Part shown: positions 1 to 9,334 of the stretch, piece by piece
Position numbering within the stretch: the stretch's first letter is position 1
How the letters are laid out: each line of letters starts with the position of its first letter
Assembly: GCA_903851135.1 (NCBI GenBank)
Contig: CAINNK010000018.1
Location: forward strand, 1 to 36,573
DNA length: 36,573 nucleotides
Direction: 5' to 3'
From: an uncultured bacterium
Lineage (GTDB): Bacteria > Patescibacteriota > Minisyncoccia > Moranbacterales > GWC2-37-73
Made by a program: the position numbers and the translations under genes
The notes under the pieces: model-generated
What the model was told of the DNA's origin: nothing
What the model saw: only the letters and a program-made list of their open reading frames with translations
Databases searched by the model: none

Positions 1-1
1 A

Positions 2-94
2 TACAAGTTGAAATTATGGAATATGTATTACAACGACCTGGAACATTGTGGACTTGGTGGAAAAACACCAAATGAAGTGCTACAATTAGCCTAA
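2..94 (+). pseudogene. Transposase (rve/DDE integrase-core-like) C-terminal fragment, cut by window edge
   Basis: Frame 2 reads YKLKLWNMYYNDLEHCGLGGKTPNEVLQLA*; the YYN...H.GLGGKTPNE pattern is typical of integrase-core transposase C-termini. Confidence 0.6.
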
Positions 95-120
95 TTTCTT
101 AACTTACATGGAACCGCCAA

Positions 121-591
121 ATGTCTGTTCCTAAAACACTACGAAATCTTTTTGCAGATGTGGTTTCTTGCAAGGAAAAAGTTGCACGCTATTATATGAC
201 AGACACAAGCATTAATGACTTGCTGGGTGTGACTTTTATGAGAGCAACTATTAAAAAAAGAGTGGCAGAAAAAATCAAAGCTTTATCATTGAGAACTTTT
301 GAATATAATCTGGATCTGACAGAAGAATTGTTTTATTCTTCAAAATTTCTGCGCGAAACCAGGTTTTTGCCGAAAGACTTGAAGATTTCTCCCTATATGA
401 TTATTTATGATAATAAATCAGTCATCATTGCGCCTAAGGAAAAGATTGGCTTCATTGTCGAGTCGCAGGAATTTGCCGATGCGCAGAAAGCAATTTTTGA
501 TATAATCTGGAACATCAGTAAGACAACAAATCTCGGCAGTGGTGACGGTCAAATTCCGCAAAAGGCTACCGAAGAAGATTTGTATTATTAG
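121..591 (+). pseudogene. TrmB-like regulator, C-terminal effector part only (no N-terminal HTH)
   Basis: Protein aligns by eye with the C-terminal half of the TrmB-like proteins at 25628-26380 and 27052-27792 (e.g. KKRVAEKIK, KEKIGFIVESQEFADAQKAIFDIIWN). Confidence 0.65.
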
Positions 592-710
592 GAAGTTTTT
601 CCTCTAATATCTAGGTTTAGGAGTTGAGAATTTATGCTGAGTTTCGGGGTCTTGAAAAATAGTGCCTGGCAATAAGAGGTAGTTAATAGTAGGTTTATTT
701 TTAACACAAC

Positions 711-744
711 ATATCAAATTCTTGCATATGCGACTATTTGATAT
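711..744. promoter_or_regulatory. 34-bp imperfect palindrome overlapping predicted promoter of PaaX/Cas2-like gene
   Basis: ATATCAAATTCTTGCATATGCGACTATTTGATAT; TTGCAT (722-727) N16 TATAAT (744-749). Confidence 0.7.
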
Positions 745-775
745 ATAATATGAATAGGAATGGAGAAGGTATTTT

Positions 776-1396
776 TTGATATTTTTTATGAAGAAAGACC
801 AAAAAACAATTGGTAAAATGGCAGAAGATTTTTTGTATTCTGATGGCGTTGGAGCAACTGCCACCAAGTTTTTACTTATGGCAATTGCTGTTGGTGGGAT
901 CGCCTTTGTTGGCGCATTAGCACCAGCGTTGTTTTCAATAGCTGAAGGGGCTGGGCTCAGAAAAAAATATTCCAAAAAGCAATTACAAAATACTTTTGGA
1001 CTTTTAAAGCAACGTAAGTTGGTTGAAATTATTCAAGAGAAAAATGGAAAAACTAAAGTTATTTTGACGAATACTGGAGAAAAGCGGGTGAAGGAATTTT
1101 GTTTTGAGGAGCTTAGAATTCAAAAAGCGAGAAAATGGGACAAAAAATGGCGAGTGCTTGTGTATGATATTCCTACAAAACCTAAAGTATACAATAATGC
1201 TCGTGAGGCTTTGCGGGCAAAGATTAAAGAAATTGGGTTTGTGCAACTTCAGAAAAGTGTTTGGGTTTGTCCGTATGAATGCGAGGACGAAATTCTTTTT
1301 CTTTCGGAAAGTTATCAAGTCACTAGGTTTATTGAAATCTTTACAGTTGATAAAATGCTCCATAGCGAAAGATTGAAAAGAAAATTCAAATTATAG
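776..1396 (+). CDS. PaaX/Cas2-like protein (putative membrane segment, winged-helix-like region, Cas2-like ferredoxin-fold domain)
   Basis: WDKKWRVLVYDIPTK...LRAKIKEIGFVQLQKSVWVCPYECEDEI resembles PaaX C-terminal/Cas2-like domains; TTG start at 776 after GGAGAAGG, or ATG at 788. Confidence 0.7.
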   Translation: MIFFMKKDQKTIGKMAEDFLYSDGVGATATKFLLMAIAVGGIAFVGALAPALFSIAEGAGLRKKYSKKQLQNTFGLLKQRKLVEIIQEKNGKTKVILTNTGEKRVKEFCFEELRIQKARKWDKKWRVLVYDIPTKPKVYNNAREALRAKIKEIGFVQLQKSVWVCPYECEDEILFLSESYQVTRFIEIFTVDKMLHSERLKRKFKL

Positions 1397-1425
1397 CTGT
1401 ATGGTTGGTGTTTTTGTTATCAGAG

Positions 1426-1475
1426 AATAAGATATATCAAATAGTCGCATATGCAAGTATTTGATATATCTTATT
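1426..1475. repeat. 50-bp near-perfect palindrome, inverted counterpart of 711-744
   Basis: AATAAGATATATCAAATAGTCGCATATGCAAGTATTTGATATATCTTATT. Confidence 0.8.
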
Positions 1476-1584
1476 AATTTTAGTTTATAAGGGGGAAAAG
1501 GCTTGAGAATTTAGTGGAGAATATGAAAAAATGAGTGTGCTATAATAAGTCATACTAAATTAGCTGAATCACTGCTAGTTGCAA

Positions 1585-1619
1585 GGAGGCTCAACCTCCA
1601 CAATAGAGGTTGAGCCTCC
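1585..1619. repeat. Repeated hairpin element, copy 1
   Basis: GGAGGCTCAACCTC-CACAATA-GAGGTTGAGCCTCC, 14-bp perfect stem; second copy at 16787-16821. Confidence 0.85.
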
Positions 1620-1705
1620 AACGTCTTGTTTCTTGTTACCGCGAATTAAGTTAAGTTGGTATCAGTTAATAAATTGTTATAAAAAACTAAAAAGCTATTT
1701 AAGAT

Positions 1706-3958
1706 ATGGATATTTTAGAAGGACTTAATGAAAACCAAAAAGAAGCCGTGATGACCGTGGATGGGCCATTGCTGATTATTGCTGGGGCAGGCTCGGGCAA
1801 GACTAAGACGCTAACGCACCGGGTGGCCTATTTGATCAAAAACGCTGGCGTGCGGCCACGCAACATTTTGGCGGTGACTTTCACCAACAAAGCGGCGCAG
1901 GAAATGCGCGAAAGGATCATGAAGATTTTGTATCCCGAGGCGGATGCAAAATATAAATATAGTTTGTACGGAACGGCTGATTTGCCGATGATTGGGACTT
2001 TCCATGCAATTTGTTCTATGATTTTGCGCAATGAAATCGAAGTTTTGGGCTACGGCAAATCTTTTCACATCATTGATGATCAAGACCAACAAGTTTTGGT
2101 GAAAAAAATTCTCAAGGAATTGGAAATTGATCCGCAGCAATTCAATCCGCGGGCAATTTTGGCCGCCATTAGTAAAGAGAAAAATGAACTGACCACTAGC
2201 GAGCAATTTGCAATGCAAGTCGGCGGATATTATGAGGAAATTGTATCCAGGGTTTATAGCGCTTATCAAAAACAACTTAAGGAAAACAACGGTTTGGATT
2301 TTGATGACATCATCATGTTGACTGCGCAGTTGTTCCAGAACTTTCCGCAGATTTTGGAAAAATATCAGAGTCAATTCCGCTACATCATGGTAGATGAGTA
2401 TCAAGATACTAATCGCGCCCAATATATTCTGATTAATTTGTTGGCGAGCAAGCACCGCAATCTTTGCGTGGTGGGCGACGACTGGCAGAGCATCTATCGT
2501 TTTCGCGGGGCTGACATTCAAAATATTTTAAACTTTGAAAAAGACTATAGCGAAACAAAAGTGATTCATTTGGAGCAGAATTACCGCTCCAGTCAGGTGA
2601 TTTTGGATGCGGCCTATGGCGTGATTTCCAAAAATATTAATCGCAAAGACAAAAAACTTTGGACGGAAAAAGAAAGCGGTCATTTGGTTTCATCATATGA
2701 AGCGCAGGATGAAAGAGATGAAGCGGAGTTTATTGCCAGAGAAATTGGGGAAAACGCCAAGGGGGTTTTCAAAAAATTTGTGGTGCTATATCGTACCAAT
2801 GCTCAGTCGCGCACGATTGAAGAAATTTTCCTGAAAAGATCGATTCCGTATCGGATTATTGGCGGCATCAAATTTTATCAACGTAAAGAAGTCAAAGATA
2901 TCGTGGCCTATCTTCGTTTGATTTTAAACAATAGCGACGTTATTTCTTTGGGACGGATTGTCAATGAGCCAAAGCGTTCAATTGGTGAAATGACTTTGAA
3001 AAAGTGGCTAACGATTGCCAGGCAGCTTCAACTTGATCCCATTGCTGCTTCACTTCAAATTTCCAGCTCGGCTTTGCAAATAACCGGCTCAAAAGTTGAA
3101 GAAATTTTGAAATTTTGTGAATTCATTCGACGGATGAAAGAGGTTCAGCCGCGGATTAAGTTGGCGGATTTTATTGAGAAAGTTTTCAAAGAAAGTGGTT
3201 ATGAGCGGATGCTGCTAGCCGAAGGCACTGAGGGAGAGATGCGTTGGGAAAATGTCAAAGAGCTTGTTTCGGTAGCTCAGAAATTTGACGAATCGGAAAA
3301 TGAATATGAGGATTTGCTCAGTGCTTTTTTGGAAGAAGTGGCGTTGGCTTCGGATGTGGACAATGTGGATCAGAATCAAGATGCGGTACATTTGATGACG
3401 CTTCATAGCGCCAAAGGTTTGGAATTTCCCACGGTTTTCATTGTGGGATTGGAAGAGGGAATTTTGCCGCATGCCAGGAGCTTGCTTTCTCACGGCGAAA
3501 TGGAAGAAGAAAGAAGATTGATGTATGTGGGTTTGACGCGCGCCAAGGAAAAGATATATTTGTTGTTCACTCGGCAACGAACGCTGTTTGGCATGGCGCA
3601 GATGAATGCACCTTCGCGATTTTTGGAAGACATTGAAGAAAAACTGATTGAAAAAAAATCCTATCGCGAAAAAGATCAGGCTATTTTTAATTCTTTGCTG
3701 GAAAAAAACTATCCAACTTCAACTGGTTTTCAAAATGCCAGGAAATATAAAAGTCTGAGTGAGGATAAAATTATCGGCGGAAAAAAAGAAGATAATGGTT
3801 TTGCAAAAATTGTTTTGAAGGGTGGTGAGCGAGTAGCCCACCAGGAATTTGGCGATGGAATCGTGGTTTCGGTGGTTGGGGATGTGATTGTGGTGGCTTT
3901 CAAAAAAGCCGGAATTAAGAGGCTATCAGTGGATTACGCGAGACTTAAAAGAATTTAA
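1706..3958 (+). CDS. pcrA: UvrD/PcrA-type ATP-dependent DNA helicase
   Basis: Walker A AGAGSGKT, MVDEYQDTN, VVGDDWQSIYRFRGA, LEQNYRSS, LMTLHSAKGLEF, MYVGLTRAK. Confidence 0.95.
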   Translation: MDILEGLNENQKEAVMTVDGPLLIIAGAGSGKTKTLTHRVAYLIKNAGVRPRNILAVTFTNKAAQEMRERIMKILYPEADAKYKYSLYGTADLPMIGTFHAICSMILRNEIEVLGYGKSFHIIDDQDQQVLVKKILKELEIDPQQFNPRAILAAISKEKNELTTSEQFAMQVGGYYEEIVSRVYSAYQKQLKENNGLDFDDIIMLTAQLFQNFPQILEKYQSQFRYIMVDEYQDTNRAQYILINLLASKHRNLCVVGDDWQSIYRFRGADIQNILNFEKDYSETKVIHLEQNYRSSQVILDAAYGVISKNINRKDKKLWTEKESGHLVSSYEAQDERDEAEFIAREIGENAKGVFKKFVVLYRTNAQSRTIEEIFLKRSIPYRIIGGIKFYQRKEVKDIVAYLRLILNNSDVISLGRIVNEPKRSIGEMTLKKWLTIARQLQLDPIAASLQISSSALQITGSKVEEILKFCEFIRRMKEVQPRIKLADFIEKVFKESGYERMLLAEGTEGEMRWENVKELVSVAQKFDESENEYEDLLSAFLEEVALASDVDNVDQNQDAVHLMTLHSAKGLEFPTVFIVGLEEGILPHARSLLSHGEMEEERRLMYVGLTRAKEKIYLLFTRQRTLFGMAQMNAPSRFLEDIEEKLIEKKSYREKDQAIFNSLLEKNYPTSTGFQNARKYKSLSEDKIIGGKKEDNGFAKIVLKGGERVAHQEFGDGIVVSVVGDVIVVAFKKAGIKRLSVDYARLKRI

Positions 3959-3990
3959 ATTATTTTTTTGTTAGTTTTTTCAAAAAAGTT

Positions 3991-4133
3991 TTTAAATCCT
4001 AAATCCTAAATCTAAATTTCTAATAAAATCCTAATGACAAAAATCCAAAAATGTTTAGTTATTTCGATTTTTAGATTTTATTTGACATTGGGAATTGGGA
4101 TTTTGGATTTGTAGTTAGGATTTATTTGCTTAA
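3991..4133. repeat. Short-unit degenerate repeat tract forming imperfect inverted repeat (AAATCCTAAATCC unit)
   Basis: TAAATCCTAAATCCTAAATC... versus ...GGATTTGTAGTTAGGATTTA. Confidence 0.6.
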
Positions 4134-4139
4134 CAACCC

Positions 4140-5078
4140 TTATTTACTGGAAGCTTTTTTTGCGTGATATTGTTGATGCACTTCTTTGAGATGAGGATTG
4201 GTCATGTGGGTGTAGATTTGAGTGGTTGTAATTGATGAATGTCCAAGCATGGTTTGAACGCTGCGGATGTCGGCACCATTGGAAAGTAGGTCAGTGGCAA
4301 AGCTGTGGCGCAAAGTGTGAGGATGAACATCTTTGACGAGACCGGCTTTGGCTGCATAGAATTTGACGATTCTTTGAATTGAACGTGGGGTGAGTCGTTT
4401 GCTTTCTTCTCCTGCAGCTTGTTTGGTTTTTTTCTTGGAAACGTGAATGAAAAGGGCTGGGTCGAGATCAATTCTTTTGCTGAGATATTTTTCCAAAAAA
4501 CTTTTAGCGCTGTCGGAGACAAACACGATGCGAATTTTGTCGCCTTTGCCTTTGACGCTAAATTCTTGGCGGTCGAGATTGACTTGGTCGCGGTTTATGC
4601 TAGTCAATTCTGAGACTCGCAGACCAGCTGAAAAAAGCAGTTCCAAAATGGAGCGATCACGCAGCGCTTTCAGATCATGGCCATTGGCACAGTCTAGCAG
4701 GCGCTTGACTTCGCCACCTTCAAGGAACTCAATTTCGTGGCTGGGATTTTTTCCAATCTCAATTTTTTCAGCCGCCAAGCTTTTGATGTCTCGCTTGGAA
4801 AGATATTTGAGAAAGCTTCTGATGGCAATCATGTGATAGTTCTGGGTGATTTTTTTGAGTTGGGCACCTTTGTCATCAGTCAAACGATTGAGGTATAGTC
4901 TGTATTTGCGCACAAGTTCAGCGGTAATTTGCTCCGGCTGGGAAATTTTAGCCCAAGTCAAAAAACGTCTGAGATAATGGTGATAGTTTTCAGTGGTTTT
5001 CTGCGAGCGGCTTTTTTCAATTTCAAGATACTCAAGAAATTCTATTAAGTTTTTGTTGAGTGAATGCATATAAATCAA
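4140..5078 (-). CDS. Tyrosine recombinase, XerC/XerD family
   Basis: SAGLRVSEL, KGKGDKIR, HPHTLRHSFATDLL, LGHSSITTTQIYTH catalytic motifs. Confidence 0.92.
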   Translation of the reverse strand: MIYMHSLNKNLIEFLEYLEIEKSRSQKTTENYHHYLRRFLTWAKISQPEQITAELVRKYRLYLNRLTDDKGAQLKKITQNYHMIAIRSFLKYLSKRDIKSLAAEKIEIGKNPSHEIEFLEGGEVKRLLDCANGHDLKALRDRSILELLFSAGLRVSELTSINRDQVNLDRQEFSVKGKGDKIRIVFVSDSAKSFLEKYLSKRIDLDPALFIHVSKKKTKQAAGEESKRLTPRSIQRIVKFYAAKAGLVKDVHPHTLRHSFATDLLSNGADIRSVQTMLGHSSITTTQIYTHMTNPHLKEVHQQYHAKKASSK

Positions 5079-5104
5079 ATAGAGAGTATCTTTTTAAGAC
5101 TGTC

Positions 5105-5230
5105 TTTGAATGCCTAATGACTAATATCGAATGCCTAATTAAAAAATTCAATTTCAAATGATTTCTTTGTAAATTATTTTTTTATCTTTCCTGAATTAGA
5201 TATTAGACATTAGAAATTAGACATTGATCA
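5105..5230. repeat. Short-unit degenerate inverted repeat tract (AATGCCTAATGACTAAT unit)
   Basis: GAATGCCTAATGACTAATATCGAATGCCTAAT versus ATTAGATATTAGACATTAGAAATTAGACATTG. Confidence 0.6.
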
Positions 5231-5324
5231 ACTTTATTCTACTCCACTTTTTAATTTCAAAGAAATCGTAGCCTGAAAAATCCTTATTTTAAGCCTAAAA
5301 ACAGCTTTATGTGGAGAAATTCCT

Positions 5325-5352
5325 TTGACAAAAGATGGGGGAGGTATATACT
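5325..5352 (+). promoter_or_regulatory. Predicted sigma70-like promoter for LysM-CHAP gene
   Basis: TTGACA N16 TATACT. Confidence 0.6.
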
Positions 5353-5623
5353 TGAAGGACGTTAAAAATTAAGACTGCGAAATATGAAATAAGGCACTCA
5401 GAATGTCTTTTTGCCTTTTCTAAACTCGTATGTCAATTGAAAGGATTTAGCTATTAGTAAAAAAAGCTTTTTTTCTTATATCAGTGAGTTTGCAAAAAAA
5501 ATTAATTTTGGAAATCTTAATACCAAGATTCATCTCAAGCAACGAGCAATAGCTGATTATATTAAACAGCGAAGAACCCTGAAGCTACTCCATCTTCTGC
5601 GAAATTATTCAGCAATAGCTGTC

Positions 5624-6685
5624 GTGGTCTCAAGCGCCTTGCTTGTGTCTGCGACCAATGTGGCTTCCGGCAAAGGAAACGGCAGTTTTCTTTTTGGTTA
5701 TCTTGATGGAAGTTCACAGGCTGGTGAAATTGCCAGTAACAAGATAAATGGCCAAGTAAGTCGTAAAAATGATTTAGCGCTGGTACCACTTTCAAAATCG
5801 AGCAGTGCTATTGATCCGACTGCCAAGGATGAGGCAGCAAGTCAGAGTATTATCAAAAATCAAGGAATTATGAGCGCTTCCTCAGCCAGTCCCATGAAAG
5901 ATCCAGAAGAAGATGGTGGAGTTAAAATGTACGTTGTGACTGAAGGTGACACCTTGGGGTCGATTGCGACTAAAAATAAGGTTTCCGTGAATACTATTTT
6001 GTGGGCAAATGACATTAGCAACGCCGACCAAATTAAACCTGGCGACACCATTTTCATTTTGCCAGTCTCTGGAATTCAATACACCGTGAAAGCTGGTGAC
6101 ACTATTGATGCCGTGGTGAGCAAATACAAAGCTGAAAAAGACAAAATCATTGCCTTTAACGATTTGCCAGCCAATGGCGATTTGGAAGTTGGAAAGGACA
6201 TTGTGATTCCTGATGGGCAAGGAGAAACTATCGCGCCTGCCCCAACTACTACTACTACTACTACTACAACTCAAAATGCAAACTCTTCTCCAGTCATCGC
6301 CACTCGACAATATGCCAATGCCAGTGGTGGTGTGACGGAAGTTTCCAGTGGCATAACTCCATCCGGGAAAGCTGGGGCTGGACATGGTTTTCCATACGGA
6401 TATTGCACTTGGTACGTGGCGCAAAAACGTTATGTTCCGTGGAGTGGTAATGCTGGAACTTGGCTTTATCATGCCAAAGCCGGCGGTTATGCTACCGGAC
6501 GGGCTCCAAAAGTGGGAGCCATCATGGTGACCACGGAAAATCGTTATTACGGACATGTTGCTTACGTTGAGAAAGTGAGTGGTGACAGCATCACGGTCAG
6601 TGAAATGAATTATGTTGGTTTTGCCAAAAGAAGCACGCGAACCTTGTCTGCTTCGAGTAGGGCAATTAAGGGATTCATTTACTAG
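5624..6685 (+). CDS. LysM (x2) and CHAP domain cell-wall hydrolase/amidase
   Basis: YVVTEGDTLGSIATKNKVSVNTILWAN..., YTVKAGDTIDAVVSKY..., C-terminal YGYCTWYVAQKR...GHVAYVEKV CHAP; N-terminus uncertain. Confidence 0.85.
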   Translation: MVSSALLVSATNVASGKGNGSFLFGYLDGSSQAGEIASNKINGQVSRKNDLALVPLSKSSSAIDPTAKDEAASQSIIKNQGIMSASSASPMKDPEEDGGVKMYVVTEGDTLGSIATKNKVSVNTILWANDISNADQIKPGDTIFILPVSGIQYTVKAGDTIDAVVSKYKAEKDKIIAFNDLPANGDLEVGKDIVIPDGQGETIAPAPTTTTTTTTTQNANSSPVIATRQYANASGGVTEVSSGITPSGKAGAGHGFPYGYCTWYVAQKRYVPWSGNAGTWLYHAKAGGYATGRAPKVGAIMVTTENRYYGHVAYVEKVSGDSITVSEMNYVGFAKRSTRTLSASSRAIKGFIY

Positions 6686-6742
6686 CTTTTTAGGCCTTAG
6701 CTTTTTAGCTTCTTAGGAAAAGAAAAATTCAAGATTTGGAAA

Positions 6743-6770
6743 AATCGTACTCTGAAATATGGGTACGATT
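6743..6770 (+). terminator. Rho-independent terminator-like hairpin
   Basis: AATCGTAC-tctgaaatatgg-GTACGATTTTTTG. Confidence 0.7.
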
Positions 6771-6854
6771 TTTTGTTTGAATTTGACAAAAATATCGGGC
6801 AAAAAAGTTGCTGCTTTTTCTGAAAAAATATGGTATACTTTTGAGGTAGAGATA

Positions 6855-9233
6855 ATGCATAAAATCCTGATGAATTGGATTTTCAAAAACAAAAATTTAC
6901 CTAGTGAAACTAAGGCTTTTATGACGTTTGCCGAAAATAAAAATGTTTTGCGAGGAAAAAAGATAAAGGGGCTATTACTGGCCTTGTTTTTGGTGGGCGG
7001 ATTTTTGCTAAGTTCAAATGTTTTTTTGAAACCAAACACGGCTTTGGCTACGGCTTGCACTGTTAATGCCGATTGTTTAAATGAGGCAGTAAATAAAACC
7101 TGTACAAATAATGTTTGTTCTGATTATAATTTACTTGACGGCCTGAAAGCAGCTGCTAGTGATGTCAGTGGTAATGTGGTTACGGATGTCATTGGCGGTG
7201 TTTTTACTAAGGCTCTCCAATATTTTCTGAGCGCAGTTCTCGTTGGTCTAGGTTGGGTGCTCACGGTTGCTGCAAGTCTTTTTCAATGGGTAGTAACTCC
7301 TTCTAATATTTCTACTGACACAGGACTACTCAACCAGATGGCAGTGAAAAACGTTTGGGTCATGGTACGCGACACTTTGAACATGACTTTCATTATGATT
7401 CTGCTTTTTGCCGCTTTTTGCACCGTTTTTCAAGTTGATACTTGGAATTTGAAAAAAGTTTGGCTTAGCATTTTGATCAACGCCTTGTTGGTGAATTTCA
7501 GTTTTCCGATTGCTAGAATTTTCATCGACATTTCCAATGTAGCAATGTATTATTTTTTGAATAACTTGTTTAATGGAACAGGTGGCGGAAGTGGGTCAGC
7601 TATTATGGCCAGCTTTAGCAGTCAATCGGGCCTCGCTGTATTATTGACTCCGACTAAATACAGTAATGATTCTATAACTTTCTTACTGTTTTCAATAGTT
7701 TTTACTTTTATTTTAGCAATAACCTTGCTTGTTTTGGCAGGGCTTTTTGTGATCAGATTGATTGCGCTTACGATGTTGTTGATGTTTTCGCCGATTGGTT
7801 TTGTGGGCTATATTTTTCCAGGAACTAAGACTTTTGCCAGTCAATGGTGGGAGCAGCTTTTCAAATATTCTTTTTTTGGTCCGATTATGGTCTTCATGAT
7901 GATGGTGGCGCTAGCTATTATGAAAGCTATTCCGCAAAACTTTACGACAGCTGCGGCTGGAAATGTGGTTGAGGGTGTAGATCCACATTGGATTGGCACT
8001 GCAGCTCTTTATATGATTCCAGTTATTATTTTATGGACGGCGATGGGAATTTCCCAGGAAATGGGGATAAAAGGTTCGAAAGCGATTGTTGACATAGGAC
8101 AAAAATGGGGAAAGGCGGGCCTGATGAAAATGTCTGGAGCTAAATTCGCCAAAGACACTTTTGGTGCATATCAAACTCGTCGCAAACAAGGTGATGCTGA
8201 AAAAATTTCAAACCGACTTGGCAAGTTTGTTGGTAGCCAGCAAGATCGTTTGAGGGCCACACTGCCTGGACGAGGTGGCAAGCAGGCCAACCAAAGATAT
8301 CAAGCTGATGCTGCTGCTGAAGCGGTTGCAGCTGCAAAACTTCATGACACAGCCAACATGGACGAAGGTCAATTGAGAGAGTTGGCTAATAAGGGAGATC
8401 GTTATGAGCGTTCAGCAGCTTATTTAGGAATTGCTGAAAAAGGAAAAACTAAGGGAACTGAAGAACTTGATCAGATTAGGAAAGATTTCGGAGAGGATAG
8501 TCAAACCTTCAAACAGTTACAAAACAAAGTTAAGACTTATGATCCAGTTTCGGCTTATGCACATCTTGAAAAAGAAAAACAGAAGGAAAAATGGAAAGAC
8601 TATGTTACAAGTAACCAATTTAAAGCAAAGGACTTGAAAGCCAACTCTCTTAATGACGCAGACTTTATGGAGGTGGGTATGCAGGAAGGAAGCATAACGC
8701 CCAAAGATCTCATTGAATTAGCAGAAAAACCTGGTGTTTATTCTGATAACATTAAGAAATCTTTAATTGATATTGCTGGAAGAACTAAGCAAGATGCGAA
8801 TGGCGATACTATATTGGCTCATGGTGATATGAAAAATGAGTTTGACCGAAATATTCAAATGGCACATACCGCTGCTACGGGTAAGATTTATAAAGGAATT
8901 CAAAAGGCACAAAAAGAAGAGATAATTAAACGACTGGATAAGGATAGTGCTAAAATGTTGGAAGCAACTGAGATTGAAGGTGAAAATGGAGCTGCATTTA
9001 TTAAGCATGTAAATACGAGTAAGTTTAAAGAGATTTTCGTTAATTTGAAAAAAGACGGAAGCCCCGAAGCTCTTATGTCATCAGTTATTGAGGCAAGCAA
9101 GAGTGCAGATGCGAAAACTAACTTGAAGGCAAATCAATTAATAGAACAAATGAGAAAAGATCCAGACATGCGGATTATGTTTGAATCTCTCGGAGGCGAA
9201 TTTAAGAAGAAAGAAAAGAAAAATAAAAAATAG
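6855..9233 (+). CDS. VirB6/TrbL-like polytopic membrane protein with long charged C-terminal tail
   Basis: Multiple TM segments after a signal-like N-terminus, then Lys/Glu-rich tail; start placed at ATG 6855 rather than 6759. Confidence 0.6.
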   Translation: MHKILMNWIFKNKNLPSETKAFMTFAENKNVLRGKKIKGLLLALFLVGGFLLSSNVFLKPNTALATACTVNADCLNEAVNKTCTNNVCSDYNLLDGLKAAASDVSGNVVTDVIGGVFTKALQYFLSAVLVGLGWVLTVAASLFQWVVTPSNISTDTGLLNQMAVKNVWVMVRDTLNMTFIMILLFAAFCTVFQVDTWNLKKVWLSILINALLVNFSFPIARIFIDISNVAMYYFLNNLFNGTGGGSGSAIMASFSSQSGLAVLLTPTKYSNDSITFLLFSIVFTFILAITLLVLAGLFVIRLIALTMLLMFSPIGFVGYIFPGTKTFASQWWEQLFKYSFFGPIMVFMMMVALAIMKAIPQNFTTAAAGNVVEGVDPHWIGTAALYMIPVIILWTAMGISQEMGIKGSKAIVDIGQKWGKAGLMKMSGAKFAKDTFGAYQTRRKQGDAEKISNRLGKFVGSQQDRLRATLPGRGGKQANQRYQADAAAEAVAAAKLHDTANMDEGQLRELANKGDRYERSAAYLGIAEKGKTKGTEELDQIRKDFGEDSQTFKQLQNKVKTYDPVSAYAHLEKEKQKEKWKDYVTSNQFKAKDLKANSLNDADFMEVGMQEGSITPKDLIELAEKPGVYSDNIKKSLIDIAGRTKQDANGDTILAHGDMKNEFDRNIQMAHTAATGKIYKGIQKAQKEEIIKRLDKDSAKMLEATEIEGENGAAFIKHVNTSKFKEIFVNLKKDGSPEALMSSVIEASKSADAKTNLKANQLIEQMRKDPDMRIMFESLGGEFKKKEKKNKK

Positions 9234-9334
9234 AAAGAAGAAAGAAGTGAAGATTCCCATAAAAAATCAAAAAATCCAGCTGGATAGAATAGCTGTAGCG
9301 CAGCATTTTTATTTGTAATAATAAAACAAAAAGG

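Noticed and set aside
776-1396. CRISPR adaptation module
   Set aside because: The Cas2-like domain alone is shared with PaaX-type proteins; there is no cas1, other cas gene or regularly spaced repeat array anywhere in the window.
1811-2521. Antisense ORF of 236 aa inside the helicase gene (and similar antisense/out-of-frame ORFs elsewhere in the track)
   Set aside because: Overlaps a confidently identified gene on the other strand; composition looks like codon-shadow translation.
6243-6273. (ACT)n microsatellite as a phase-variable switch
   Set aside because: It is a trinucleotide run encoding a Thr linker between LysM and CHAP domains; length change would not shift frame.
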